Positions 31,709 through 44,351 of a stretch of 64,000 nt of DNA are shown one piece after another. Under the pieces are notes generated by a model. It was not told the origin of the DNA. It was given only the letters and a program-made list of their open reading frames with translations, and ran no database searches. Positions within the stretch are counted from its first letter, which is position 1; every line of letters starts with the position of its first letter. Origin of the DNA: Gautieria morchelliformis (taxonomy: Eukaryota; Basidiomycota; Agaricomycetes; Gomphales; Gomphaceae); NCBI GenBank assembly GCA_015179125.1, contig WHVA01000303.1:62001-126000 (forward strand), read 5' to 3'. The position numbers and the translations under genes are program-made.

Positions 31709-32130
31709 GTGTCCTACTTGAAAAGCTGGGAGCAGCGGGACGTGCCATACCCTGGCTTCAATTCCGTTTGCAGAGCAACCACCCCTATGTTGGCGTTTTG
31801 GCCGACCTCGATCGCATAAATTGGCTACGGCCATCATTCTAACGAATGCCTCCTCTCACCGACGACTCGCGCACTGTACTCATCCTTCCAATAGAATTCT
31901 TACTCGGTATTCAGGCCGGACACACGCTCGTCTAGAACTAACCGTGCTAAGCTACATTCTCCAAAATTGATAATTATACCCGTTACCAAAGATACAGTGT
32001 ATGCGGTATACTATATTCTAGAGTCCATCCCTATCCCCACAGATCCACATCTTGAGGGCGTTCCATACTTACTAAAAAATGTTTGCACGGCGTCCTAATG
32101 TGCATCCGCGTCCTTGTATCCATATTGTAC
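31709..32130. other. Intergenic, no gene recognised
   Basis: Between the kinase-like gene and the convergent fucosyltransferase-like gene. Contains 'tgtatgcggtatactatatt' but no coding or repeat signature. Confidence 0.45.
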
Positions 32131-33840
32131 CTATAAGCACAGCTTGAGCACCAAACCAGTTTCACAAACCGAGCCACTCACCAACTCCCCCACCCCGCCG
32201 CTCCAGTCCTCCACCCGTCTTTTCGCCACCAAACTCATCGTGCTCCCACTCGTCCCCACAAACCCAACTCCCAAACTTTGCGTTACTGCATCCACCAGCG
32301 GCACATACCACTTCCCATATCGCTCCTCTGTCCGCTCCGCCACATGATCCGTGCGGCGCCATCCCAGCGCGCTCACCTCCGCCCACCACTCTGCGGAGGT
32401 CTCGTCACTGGTGACGAGGACGTGGTGCGGGGGGATGGAGAGGGAACGGTCAGACAGCACTGCGGAGATGGAGGCGACGCGGCGGGCATAAGCAGAGAGT
32501 GGCGCAAAGCATTCGTCGATGGGGGTGTCCCCGCATGTATTCTTGAAATCACCGTGGCGGACGTGCACTGCGATGTACTATGGGCGGACACGCAAATCAG
32601 ATAAACAGGAACAAGTGTAAGTGAGAAGGTGAAAGGACGGAATACAGCGATTAAGACTCACGCGCGGCACCTCCTCCCCTTCTTCCACTCCAAGCGCCCG
32701 TTGTATGTACCCCACCGCGACCCTTTCGAGGCGTTTCTCCCACCTTGCATGCCTCCCCACCTCAATCCATGCCGGGCTCCATTCCTCCCACCACTCTTCG
32801 TTGTCCTGCACGCCAACGTAGTACATGAAGTCAAAGCAGAGGAGGTGCTCATCAGGGTCGAGCTGAGCGTTCGAGCGAGGGGCGGGCGTTTGTGGCGGGT
32901 TTTCTGCGAGAGCTTGGGTGCGGCGGGAGGGGAAGCTGAGCTTGGCGAGCGTCCAAAAGGGGACCCAATTGCCACCGATCAGGATGGATGAGCTGGGAAG
33001 AGCGGTGTACGCGACGTCTGGGGGGCCGAGGGTTAGGCATAGGGCACAAGGAAAGAGAGGTACATGCCGAGTTTGAGATGATAAGGGATGTGGCTCCCTC
33101 GCGGCTCTCTGGTGTCGCCGGCAAGCCCCCATATAGACCAGCATCCAAGTTCATCAAACGCTGTGCTATTTTCCTGCTTGACATCGCGCCACTCAAGAAC
33201 AGGCAGGTTGATCGCGGCAGCGAGGCGGGATACATCAAAGATGTCGCCGAATGGGGGGAAGCCGCCGTCGTAGTCGACGTGGGAAGGGGCAAAGGGTGGT
33301 ATGACAGGGGTGCGGGATGTGAGCAGAGCGAGATAGACCATGTTGATGTAGGTCATAAAGTCATTCGTCCAGCCGCCGGAGAGCCAGGTGGTAACATACT
33401 GGGTGTCGGGACGGAGGTTATCTGGAGCATGTAAGTATTTCACGACACGGCGGCTAGAGCGGGTACTTGCCTTGGAAGTGTTCAGTGGGCTCGCCGTTCA
33501 CCCACTGTGCAACTTGGGCCTTCCAGCGGTCCTCAGCCGTTGGCTGGGACTTGGCCAACCCCTCCAGTCCGTCGACGGTGCCGTCTTCTGGGTCCACCAT
33601 CGGCAAGAGGCTGTCGCGGACACCAAGGACATCATGTCCCCGGGACCAGAGCAACGTAACAACGGCTGCGAGGAGCCCTATACCAGTCAAGACAAACAAC
33701 GTTGCTCCCAGAGGGGTACGTCGTGATCGGGATTTCGAGCCACTGCGGCGTCGCGCACCGGCAGGCAAGTACTCAAACTCGATGTCGATGTTGCGCTCCG
33801 CACCAAGGGCGGACGAAAGGAGGGGTGGGCTCGTCGTCAT
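32131..33840 (-). CDS. O-fucosyltransferase-like type II membrane protein (508 aa)
   Basis: Probable Golgi glycosyltransferase of the GDP-fucose O-fucosyltransferase-like group; acceptor unknown. Four exons give a perfect 509-codon frame: 33840-33471, 33421-33068, 33017-32662, 32577-32131. A basic cytoplasmic tail (RRRSGSKSRSRRTP) precedes one membrane helix (residues about 45-66, GATLFVLTGIGLLAAVVTLL). The lumenal part has YVTTWLSGGWTNDFMTYINM near its start and the donor-binding motif AVHVRHGDF followed by CFAPLSAYARRV. The C-terminal part has VLVTSDE and VGTSGSTMSLVA, as expected for this fold. Introns 1 and 2 begin with GC (gcaagt, gcatgt) and intron 3 with GTGAGT. No lesions, so an intact host gene. 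The ATG at 33840 is the first Met before the basic tail. Confidence 0.8.
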
Positions 33841-36032
33841 GAACGACGAGGGAGTCGAAGGAAGTTGGACCTGGAATTATTAGGCACTGGACCTGTCTGC
33901 AGCGCGCGAAGCCACCATTGAGTAGTCGGTATCAATTATCTAATCACCCAAAAAGGACCACGGCGTCCAAAGTTTTAGAGTTGCGACGAATTCAGATGAC
34001 CAGCTCGTGCGAGGGCCAGTCAGCCCACGGCCCGGGGTTGGGAAAGGCCCACATACTCGATCAGTTAAGCAATTGTGTTCCAGGCATCGAGCCCTTGAAC
34101 GAGTCTTATCGGGATTCGAATCATTCGATCAAATTTTCAAGCGCTCATCACGACTATAAGTATTATATGGTCGTCAATTTTCCTTCGGTCCCTCTCCTCT
34201 TTCACCCGGTAAGATATTTAGGAATCACAAGCAACAAACAGTCCATCTGACGCCACTGACTTCGATGCTCTGTCTTCTGTGTTGATTCCGATGGTCAAGA
34301 ACCAAGAACGCTCGCTCCATAGGTGATGTCGACTGCAGGACGCTGGGAAGCCCATTCTCTGTCCCGTGATGTTTCAGGATGAGGACACTGTACGATGTCG
34401 CGAGCGGCATCGCAAAGGCTTCCGGTCTGTCCACCAATATGGATCATAATGTGCCCTCTTCGCATTGATCATATCATGCCTGTTTCTACGTCCAACTACT
34501 ATCTTCTCGGGCCTTCTCGGCCAGACCCGCACTTGTCCAGCTGACGAACTTGTGAAGCCGTTATTTATACTTTCAGGGCTAGCTGGCGTTGACCCTGGCG
34601 TTTGAATCGTTTCACATTTCCTCAGCCGAACTCTCCTCCTTTCCCTTTGCACCATATGAATGGTCATCATCTCTTATCTATATCACGACGCATGACCCAG
34701 ACTCGACACCTATGAGTGCTGCACGGTAATGTCTCCACATATAGACTTGAGGCTGGGGATCCAGGCCTGGATTGCAAGCAGCGGCACTTGTCTTAGCGCA
34801 TCAGGATGTTTATTGGATCCTTCGCACTTCATGGCTGTATCAAACTGTACCCCTCCTTAATTCCCCCTTCCTGGGTACACCACGGCGACGTAGCAGGCAT
34901 TTGAGGATCCGTATCATGAGCAATACCTCCGTCTCCGTCTATCAATACTCAGGACTCAAGAGCGTTCTCATGAGCCAGAGTTCAGTGACAGCTGTTGCTG
35001 AGCACATCTTAGGTCTGAAGGAGGTTCACAAAGCACCTCTCTTCTGCGATGCGCAGCAATCGGGAACAACTATACACGGCTTGTTGTTTCTGTGGCATAG
35101 ATCAAGTCTCAGGCTAGGTGTGTGTGCTGTAGAAGAGCTAGAAGGTACAGAGAGGGCGACTTGCACGATGCAGCATTTCTTGTTTCTTACTCGACAGAGT
35201 AACGCTTCCGGCCGTCAGAGCGGCTGGTTCCTCCCCTCTAGCCATGGCTAAAAAGTTCACGTAATGGACTAGCATGATCAGCGTCACGGCCGTTCCATCA
35301 AGGTGTTTCCCTAGTGGTCGATAATACTCTTTCTTTCTGAGGATGAATCATCATGGTCAATGTTTCAATCTCCCGCAGTGATGTTGACAACTGGCCATGG
35401 TATGGTAGCTCTGCAGGACAGGACGATTTACATCAAGTCAGATAAGACTCGCGATATCAGCGTTATTGTCATGGGACGAGACAGGCCAATCATGATCGAT
35501 TGATCATCCAAGTACCTGCCACGGGGGATGTTATTTAACTGCATCGGAGGCAATGAGGAATACAAATAAAAGAGGTGGGCAAGTACTGTAGTCCTATGCT
35601 GTCACTTGGCGCTTATACGGTGTATTTTACTGGTGCGCTCTAATTGTCCAGTGTCCAACACTATGAAGTCTATTCCTAGTCGCTGAATACCAATCTTGGC
35701 CTGAGTACGCCTTACAGAATTACATAAAGGAAAACCCGAGAAACGCACAGTACTGTGTAGCATACAGTACTTCCTTACATCGCATTCAGTAGCTGGTGTA
35801 ATAAGCAGCGAAAATCCCAGTCCATCCATGCCTCATGAGGTCCAACCAATAAAGAAAAGATCCTCTGTGATGACAACGTGATATCAAGGGGGAGCCGCAG
35901 GAAGGCTACCTTCCCCGACCGCAGGCGATAGCTGGGTGAGAGCGGCAGCCTGTGGTCCGTTGGTGGCCTTCAGCATACTACCGTAACCGTCAGCTCCTTC
36001 CGGGTCTGTACAACTATGTATCTCGCGATAGC
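33841..36032. other. Intergenic, no gene recognised
   Basis: About 2.2 kb between two minus-strand genes. Open frames at 34374-34670 (minus) and 34772-35251 (plus) have no domain signature and unremarkable composition. Nothing else was identified. Confidence 0.45.
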
Positions 36033-38284
36033 TCACTTTGCAATGGCGCCTTCGTCTACCGGCGGAGAGGCTCCTGTACCGATTATCGTCTTGTGTCCGA
36101 AACTTGGCACGCCATCATTCGTGAGAACGAACAGAAAGGCCGGTCCAGGTGGGTAGAGCATTGCGTTCGGAGGGGCCTGTATACTAAGGCTTTTGCGATC
36201 GCTAGAGAGCGTCGCAACCAGGTGAACAAGACGCTGACTCATCTGCGCAGCGTGCGTCGAGAACCCGAGGTCCATCAGCGATACTAAACGACAAACGCCA
36301 TGTTAGTCGGGAGATGTACATTCCGAAGATATACACGCACCCGTGACACCGGTCGCAGATGAAGGAATAGTAACTTGTAGTGTGAATGTCGTCCCAAAAT
36401 TGATTGTGCCTGGTAAGTCAGTGTACGTGGGTCGCGGAAGCGTTAGGTACGATGGCGAAAGCCACTCGACTCTATACTCTGTGGCATATTTTGTCGTAGT
36501 GACGTCTTGGTTCGGGTTTGATCCAGCTATCATTATCGTGCCGTTTGGCGTCAATGTTGCTGAGGAGTGATACATCCGCGCGATATTTGACGTCGGAAGA
36601 TCTGCCTGAGAAAACCGACTTCCTGCTGGGGCTGCGGGGTTGTAGAGCAAACCCTGGAACGCAGGGTTATCGGCATTCGACTGCCCAACCAGATCTTTGA
36701 ACTACGTTCGAGATTAATGCTTGTGGCGACAACGAAGGGCGCTGACGTACATTTCCGAACCCAGCCGCACCACTATGGGCACCGTTGACAAAAAGGACCC
36801 TCCCGTCGGGGAGCAGGAGGGCATTTGGCATAATTCTGGGCTGCGGCATGGTTTCAACCTGCCAGCCTGCCGCAATGCCTGCTGCGTTAAGTACAATACG
36901 GACGCATTGTTTGGATGCTGGAAATTGCGTCGTGAACGTCGAAGTTGATGCTGTGTCAGACAGAGTGGATCCACCGCAAATGAGAACCTCTGGTGTATAG
37001 CCGGTTGCGGGTGACAAGGGGAGAAGGACAGCCCCGGCGGAGTAGGGTGAACTAGGGTTGAGTCTACGTCACATATAACTACCAAATCCGCTGCATTGTA
37101 CTTACGTCACACGTACTCCGTTGGGTATATTAGGGAGCCTCGTTTCAACGTTTGTTCTCCAATTGAATATCATAGATTGTGTGTTCGCAACAATGAAAAT
37201 ATTTCCGTCGGGAAGTCCAAACATTAAAGGAAATTGGTTTGCTTGGAGCGTATCTTTTAAAAACTTTTATGGTGTCAGTTGTACGAGATGGAGCTTGATA
37301 ACCAGGAATCAAGTACCTGGCTAGGGATTTGAATACCATTGTAGCCATGAATATTCTTTGGGGGATAGAACTCATACGTTGGATTGTTAAGACTTAGGGT
37401 GTTGGTGTAACTATTCCGGACATAAATTAGTTATTAAGTACGTTGAAATTGTTATCGGTTCCTTACCCTCCTCCCACTTGACCACCAAAAACCATGACAG
37501 ATCCATCGTCCAACCTCAAAGCACTTGGATACCACCTATCTGAGGTGAGGCGAACGCGTGCAGGGTTCTCGAATACGTCACAGTTTCCCGTATTACAAGG
37601 GGTGAACAAGCGAATACCCTGCAAACCGGTAATCGGATCACCTAAACGGCGTTAACCTTCTTTTTCAAAAAAAATCTCAGAAACGACCAATGAGCTTCGC
37701 ACCTGTCAAGGTGACTGGGTATCCCCCTGAAGAAACATAGTCACAATCTCCATAATACTTGACATAGTACAATACTTGCCAGTATTCACGAATGTCCCAT
37801 TGGATACGAAGGCACCTTGGAGAGTAGATGATCAGATTTCCGTCTCACAATACCGCCAAGGACCCACCAGCAGCACAGAAGGTATTGGTGACAGGGTTGA
37901 GAACTCGCACTGTGTCTGTTGTGATGTCATACTCTGCGCCCCAGGCCAGTGTGCCATTGTGAGTATGTAGGGGATTATGCTCAACCTACAACGCCGTTTC
38001 AGATCAGCATATTAGACGAAGAGCGGGTTAATTCGACGTGCCCTGTCATATATGAGTGCTTTGGTGTCTGATACGATAGCAATCTCCAGGCCTGCTATCC
38101 CAGTGGTCCTACAAGCACATGTCATGTAGAAACCCGAAGGTACAGTGACGGAGGGCGATATCTACCCATGCTGGGATAGGGACCAAGGACCTGACACAAA
38201 GTTAGACGTGACAGCCCCTGACGCAACGACAGATATTGTGTATATCAGTGATGTTAGCAGCGTAGAACGATGGAATGCCCTCAT
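36033..38284 (-). CDS. glx: Glyoxal oxidase (copper radical oxidase, AA5_1), 567 aa
   Basis: Secreted enzyme that oxidises aldehydes such as glyoxal and reduces O2 to H2O2, feeding lignin peroxidases. Eleven exons close a frame of 568 codons: 38284-38166, 38108-38042, 37985-37868, 37815-37780, 37726-37703, 37641-37467, 37410-37317, 37263-37106, 37051-36751, 36701-36341, 36283-36033. The signal peptide runs [20 protein letters not shown] and ends near residue 25. Residues of the radical-copper site are present: Cys in NTFCAAG, Tyr in [13 protein letters not shown], Tyr-His in ARMYHSS and His in [16 protein letters not shown] and GVPSFG mark the C-terminal domain. Introns 2 and 4 start with GC. 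The even frame and kept active site indicate a working gene. Supports a wood- or litter-decaying lifestyle. Confidence 0.9.
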
Positions 38285-38345
38285 AATAAGCCACGTGTCG
38301 AGCAGGGGTGTGACTTGACTCTGGATGGGTACGACTGCAACCTCC

Positions 38346-38353
38346 TATATATA
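38346..38353 (-). promoter_or_regulatory. TATA box of the glyoxal oxidase gene
   Basis: TATATATA lies 62 bases upstream of the start codon at 38284, at a normal TATA-to-start distance for a highly expressed fungal gene. Confidence 0.5.
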
Positions 38354-38369
38354 CAGCTCGAGGAGAATG

Positions 38370-40370
38370 TATAGTGCCATACTGCAGGGCGGTGCCAGGG
38401 ATGCAGGGATACTCGGTAAATTAATCGATCACGTACATTGGCTGAAGACTGACCCATGCTCAACGTCGGTCAACGGTGCCCGGCGGGCCCACACGTGCAG
38501 TGCAGTTCGAATCACCGCGGTAATTATAAGAAATGGACCAACTCTGCAAAGAACCAGTCTGGCCTAATAATTAATCTCTGTCAGTTTTCTCAGCCCAAAC
38601 GCCTCAGGCTCCACTGGTGGGTTACTCCATGACCCAACACAGATGCATCAGTGTCTCAACAAGCGACTCTGGTAGTTCATTCAAATAAGAAGCGATAGCA
38701 ATTGATGTCCTGACAGAGATGTGAGACTCAGCAGAAGCTAGTCCAGCCATGTCGAGGAAGGATGTGGCTCAATCGGCGCCACTTTGCGTTTTACCGTGAC
38801 CAACGGAAATGCTGAAAAGGAAGGTCATATTGGATTCCAAGCATGAAAAGCATTAAAGTGTTTAGGCAACAAATTGCCACGCCATCAGCTTTCACTCTCG
38901 GGAAGGAGCGCGTGTCGCTCATATCAGTCGGGAGCACAAAAGCAGCATTTCACGCAAGCTGAGTCTGCCTTGTACAGTGTGGTTAGTGTGGTTGAGCCTT
39001 ACGTAAATCGATACAACGTGAAGCTGGTCCAATCATTAATCAAGGCCCAGGCAATTCCTCAGTGTCTATGTCCTCGAGGTGTCGGTGCTCGACATTTCTT
39101 AAAATCACATTAATGAGTTCACTTTGACTACCAACTTGCAAACTAGAAAAGCTCTTCAAGTTGCCGATTCGGAGGCTAATTCAGCTCTGGAACATGCAAC
39201 AAGATTCTATACCGTGTGATAATAAAAGTATCGCTGTACGCCATTTGACCAGTGCCGGCATGAAACGTTAGAATACACGAAAGATGATTAGGAATTTGCG
39301 AACGTCACTCGCTATTACACTCGTTAGATAAAGTATGTCAATATTCAAACCTCCAAGTCAAACAATTACACACAACATTTTATATATAAGAAGCCCGAGC
39401 GCAGAGCCGGTGGAATGATGATGTCACGGTGACCCGATGGAAGTGGAAGGAACTTCGGTACAGTCAGTCCAGTAAGAAGCAAAACAGTACTGGCCTATGA
39501 TCACAAACATACTTATACTCACATACTATTTGAGCATCGGGGCATGCGCTGAGAGTAGCGTAGGGAGTGCAAGATCCCAACCGCATTATTCAACCGCGTG
39601 CTTTGTAGGCATTATCAACGGCTAAGCAGCCGAACAAGAATCAACCATACTCCACACGTAAGGGTTCAATTGTGACACTTACCTGCATCCTCAACACAGC
39701 TGAGACCCACAATCGACTTGAAATACCCACGAAGAGAGCATCGGAACTGAACATAATTAAGATAAACTCCAGATTGTGCAGGCTCCTATTTTCATTTCGA
39801 ATGGAGAGTGCGTGCCGCTGAGCGTCTGCAAGAGCAACTGCGCCTGAGCTTTTCAACCCTGCAGACCCACGCACAGTTCCGAGGAAACGGTCAAAATGTG
39901 GGTGCATCAGGAATAAATTACGATATGCAATCAGCCCAACAATCATATCAGATAAACACATACCGAATCTGCGAGGCAAATCCGACTGATGGGACTGAAG
40001 GTATGAACACGGAGGGTAAAACGAGGGTTCAAACATGTGTGATATTTGAAAGGGGTAAATAAACACCCACGGTCTTGAATTGTACCATAGGGTGGTTGTA
40101 TCTTAACCGTAGTGTCATATAATTCGAAAGAGTGGAGTGGCCGGATATGTGAGCGTCTAATCACTTCGTTTTCACTCAATCTCTCCTGGCGTCGACAGCG
40201 TACTCGTGACGATGCATGAGCTATGGAACCGTTCCCATACAGCTGCTACACAGCTCCTAACCATCCCCAAACCACGGTTAGGCTGATGTCTGCTCAGTAC
40301 TGGAACGGTCGAGACGTTGAGGATGCGCGGGCTCTTGACCCGACGCCCTCGTTATGGAAAGTTGTCAGTG
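38370..40370. other. No gene recognised
   Basis: About 2 kb of apparently unique sequence without convincing coding potential. The longest frame (39641-40066, minus) has no recognisable motif and no intron that would extend it. Confidence 0.4.
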
Positions 40371-40840
40371 CGCTGCAGGTGGCGTTGATACATGTTACAA
40401 GATAATAATTTGGTTGCCGCGGGACGGGGAGCGGATGTCAATGCACAAGGAGGAGGGTCTGGCAATGCACTGCAGGCGGCGGCTAGCAGCTGCATGTAGC
40501 ACAGCACCAAACTCTCCTCCTTAAGTATTCACATCCACTCCCTTCTCCAGCAATAACCGTATGATCCCATCATCGGGTGTGAGTACAGGAGTACCGTATA
40601 GCCCAACGCGCTGCGAATGGCGGCGCCAGGAGGTCACATTGCCATCAATCAACTGCTGCTAGTGAGGAGTGCAGATGCGCACTCACTCGTTAGATGCTAC
40701 AGTGATTGCGCTGTTGCTGCTGATGATCCAAACGGACATGTATTAGTCCAAGGACTCTGGCACTCCTGCATGCGGCGTCCGCAGAGGTCACGCAAGACGA
40801 TCTTTCGAATGTCGTATGAGAATAAACGTCCAGGGAGGTG
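40371..40840 (+). pseudogene. Ankyrin-repeat remnant
   Basis: Pieces of ankyrin repeats of the fungal NALQAA type are visible in several frames. SALQVALIHV is at 40370-40400. GADVNAQGGGSGNALQAAAS is at 40430-40492. A GHIAINQLLL helix pair is at 40634-40665. A minus-strand reading gives LLLEKGVDVN at about 40525-40555, so part of the array is inverted or reads so by chance. Stops and frame changes throughout mean it is not functional. Such repeats usually belong to large NACHT-ankyrin proteins, but no NACHT domain is present here. Confidence 0.45.
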
Positions 40841-41174
40841 AATGTGGCAGGCAACTTGAGACGGCTTCTTATAAATGCGCCAATTGTTGCGCGCCGCAAG
40901 AATAGACAGTACTAATGGATAGCACCAAGCAAGCCAATTACTTTCTGCCTTCAATGTCGGCATCATGAGTGGCGGTTTGCACTCATGAGACCCACCACGA
41001 CGAGAAGACGCTGTACAGAATCGTGGAGGTGAATTAGGAAGAAACCGTTGTCGTAAACATTAATTATACGCTGTGGATTCCGATCGCTTGAGAAGTTTGG
41101 CAACAGACCAACATGCGCCTACATTGGCCCTAATGTTTGTGTGGCGTTGTGGATGAAGCGTGAGCGCTGGAGGT

Positions 41175-41325
41175 ACTAGAGTGCGCGGATTCGTCGCCTT
41201 CAATTTTAGGTGCATAATCTCGGGCATCACCCGAGGTCACATGACTCGTCAGATTTCGCCACTTGCAACTTACTTATACAAGCATCCCGCTCACTGATTC
41301 CCGGTGAAAAGAGGTTGTGCTGGGT
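41175..41325. repeat. Repeat R, copy without the TIR element
   Basis: Contains 'caattttaggtgcataatctc', a hairpin CTCGGGCATCACCCGAG, 'cagatttcgccacttgcaac', 'acaagcatcccgctc', then ACTGATT and 'cccggtgaaaag', and ends 'ggttgtgctgg'. The part up to 'cccgctc' matches the right flank of the TIR element (52277-52497, reversed). The part after ACTGATT matches the element's left flank (46982-47005, reversed). The TIR element therefore sits inside another copy of this repeat. Confidence 0.7.
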
Positions 41326-43800
41326 TCGGACGCCGTCGGACGCAAAATCTGCAAACTGCGCTAATCGGGCAGTATCTGCTCTCAAATCTGCGTATTTGGT
41401 AAACCCACTCGAAAAACTGAAATCCAACTACCTGAAACGACTGGGACTGCGACTTGGGCGCCAACATTTCTAAATTTTCGTAAAATCTACTTTGCTTTGC
41501 TTTGCTTTTGCTAGATTTTAACTGTGCTCGTACTTTGCTCGACTTGTACTGCAGCGCAGCAACTGCATAAACGCCACTAGAATGTCCAGTACCCTCTCTA
41601 AGTTGCACTGCACCTGTGAAAAGTACTGTAATGGTGGGAAATGGGTCTCTCGGGCAACCTGGTTCAGGCATGCGAATGATCGTACCAACAACAACATATC
41701 AGGATTCCAGCCAAGTGATCGAGAACGAATGAGTGGGGAGAATCAAATTGTCGCAGCATCTATAATGTAATGTATATGCCTTTGCATACTTCTATTTCAC
41801 CTTGCCACGGCCGTCGCGCTGTACGGGAATGAGGCCGTCGCTTGGCAGGCCGACATCGCTGATGCCATGCGCGAGGTCGAGGTCACAGCTCTCGAGAGCA
41901 TCACGGGCACGGGGGTGAAGAATGAGCAGCACGCGGCGTACGATGTGTATGTTCTGACCTCAATACCGACCCTTTCTTATTAGTGGTTCCTGTACAAGAT
42001 CGATAACATTGTACAGACACACTATGCTCTCCAAGCCGCGGCGTCGCCTGAAGCGGAAGGCCTCATAAAGACTGCCAAGGGACAGGGCTTTGCTGACAGG
42101 CAAACTCTCGTCTGTGCGGATGAAGCCACCTGCGACCCGCCCGCGTCTGGTCACGTGCTTCGCGTATGGTGGACTCTGGAACGCCCTGCACACACCACTT
42201 CTACACAACGTATAATGCACAGACACATGACGTTGGATTCGATGAGCATGGCACTATGGTCCTTGGGAGCCGTATTTACTGACACAGACTTAGAGGCGAC
42301 CAAAGGCACGCTGCATGCATCAGCATCTCGCCGCTACGCCATTGTCATGCATGATTGGGAAGTTCGTAGTTCATGCGCCTGGTGGAGGTTAGGGAGAATA
42401 TGATGAGACGCTCTGCATCGACGAGTCACTGCGAAATTGACACCGCACCCTCAAACGTAGCATGCATATGGCGATCGGTGCGCTTTCTAATTCTATGTAT
42501 TATTTTACATCCATGTGTTGACCTTGTTACCTATGCGTAGTAACGAACGGCGCGCGCGTAGGTATGGCCCGCACCCACTTGCGCACTGCGCGCCGTGCGT
42601 GCACACGCTCTCGCGTCGCTCCTCGCCCCCCCGCGCAGCGCCTGAGAGACTGGGTGTGCCCCGTTCCCTGCTGTTCCCTGTACCCCATGCCCTATACCCT
42701 ATGATATCTGACGCACAGTTCCCGGTCAGATGCACACGCACACATACACCGCGCGCACCGCACTCCGCCTCCTCCTCCCTTCCTGACGAAATGTAAAGAA
42801 AGAAGGTCCTTGTCAGAACCTGTGACGCCAATTTTAACTCAGAGTGTCGCTCACATATTAGACTCCTCGGAAATCCTGTCTAACAGTTTCCAACGCAATT
42901 CATAACAGTGTTAAAAAAAATGATGATATTTGGGGGGCTTTCGAAACCTTTTACGGCCGAAGCTCTATCTCGGCGTTGGCATCGGGATCCTGAGGATACT
43001 GTTTTGGAAGATCATCAGTGAGTACGACATGAACCCAATGTGCTTCCAGGAAAATCTGAAGAATAAGGTGCGGAGTTGAACTCTTCCAAACCAGAAGGAC
43101 AGCTTGAGAAAGCCGGTTAACGGCATGCCCAGGAACAGTCTATACCACAAGTGTTCGTTGACCCGAACAGCGCCGGTATGCGGGGGCAGAATGCGAGTAA
43201 CGTAATGATGGTCAAAGTTGACCAGGAGACAGTGGTTTGTCGGCCTTCTGCGTCTATCGCTGACAGGCAAGGCACTCGGATGATGATGGCGCGAGGTGCA
43301 GATATCTACGAGATATCGGAGGTGCGTTCAGACATTGGCATTTCAGTCAGCGCCATGGAGAGCGCACCAATCAGCCGTTGTCTACATTAGGTGCGCATCG
43401 AAAGGCCGATCCGTTTGCAACAACAATGTTCATGGCAGTAATTGATGATGGCTTCGGGCCATACAGAAAGCGGGTTTCTGCGTGAATCCGCACTGGGAGC
43501 GCGTCGTCAATGGGGATATCTGTTCAAGTGCTAGACGAGTTGATGAAGTCGCGGAGGTCAAGGTGATAAAAATGTTGCCAAGGTAAGCGCCTTCCGACTC
43601 CGATAAAATCATTGACACTGATCCTGGAAGTGGATATAGCACCATCGTGAATGATCTGCGAAGTGGACGTATAAGCTAACTCAGCGCCTAAAAGGGGCAA
43701 TGACGTGACCGACATCGAACCCCAACCCCGGCATGAAGTTTGAGAGTGTTTACGTTGAGATGAGCGTACGTATTATTTGCCCCAGTCTTTTCAATTACCC
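41326..43800. other. No gene recognised with confidence
   Basis: Open stretches at 41810-41960 plus 41980-42400 (plus strand; VALYGNEAVAWQADIADAMR), 42505-42831 (minus) and 42965-43645 (minus) were inspected. The first looks protein-like but ends in stops and has no family signature. The second is GC-rich with CGCGCGC runs. The third may be exons of an unknown minus-strand gene. None is supported well enough to call. Confidence 0.3.
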
Positions 43801-43810
43801 ACCACCACCA

Positions 43811-44191
43811 TGCCTGCAAAGAAACCTGTACAGTGCGTTATATTTTGCTCAGAATTGAAGCTTCCCGACGTGTCTGACTATTGTTACAGAGGTGTACTAC
43901 CGATAAACAGGTGACCTATATCAATTTCCATTGAAACTCCAACCTCACCGTGATCGTTGTAGGTCCACCGAAGATCCCTTTGTCGACTCAGATGCCGAGC
44001 GCGAGTGTTCTCAAATGAAAGATCGGGAGGGGGAGGAGCTATGCACCTCAAATTCATGGAGTTGGGAGTTATGGGTCAGTGAGGTCGACAGCGAGCTCAA
44101 AAGGTTCGAAGAACTAGTGGTGCGCCGGGAAAGAGAGCTGGCTCGATGGAGGAGGCGTCAGAAGATACTCAAGGCACGACTTGTCAGATAG
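43811..44191 (+). CDS. Small charged coiled-coil protein, tentative
   Basis: A possible three-exon gene starts MPAKKP at 43811. The last exon (about 43965-44191) encodes an acidic part (EDPFVDSDAERECSQMKDRE) followed by a heptad-like helix with RFEELVVRRERELARWRRRQ and ends at a TAG. Similar lysine-start, coiled-coil-end small proteins are common in agaricomycete genomes, often near transposons. The exon joins could not be made to keep one frame with certainty. Confidence 0.3.
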
Positions 44192-44351
44192 ACTAAATGT
44201 GATTCAAGTTACATACAATGTTAAATGCTGATGTATATGCTCAAGGTCAAACTTATAGTGCAATGTTGCGTTCTATTGAGTGACGTCACGCGTTCAATCA
44301 GTCTCTACCTCTTGCTACCAACCACAACCCAGGGTTCCCCTCTATAAGGCA

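Noticed and set aside
34090..34130. tRNA-like 'gattcgaatc' B-box
   Set aside because: No matching T-arm stem, anticodon arm or acceptor stem around it.
34772..35251. Protein gene on plus strand (159 codons)
   Set aside because: No domain, no supporting splice pattern, composition like the surrounding intergenic DNA.
41810..42403. Protein-like frames around VALYGNEAVAWQ
   Set aside because: Two adjacent open stretches look coding, but stops intervene, no intron joins them cleanly and no family is recognised.
42505..42831. Minus-strand ORF in a GC-rich block
   Set aside because: CpG-rich simple composition (CGCGCGC runs) explains the open frame; no homology recognised.
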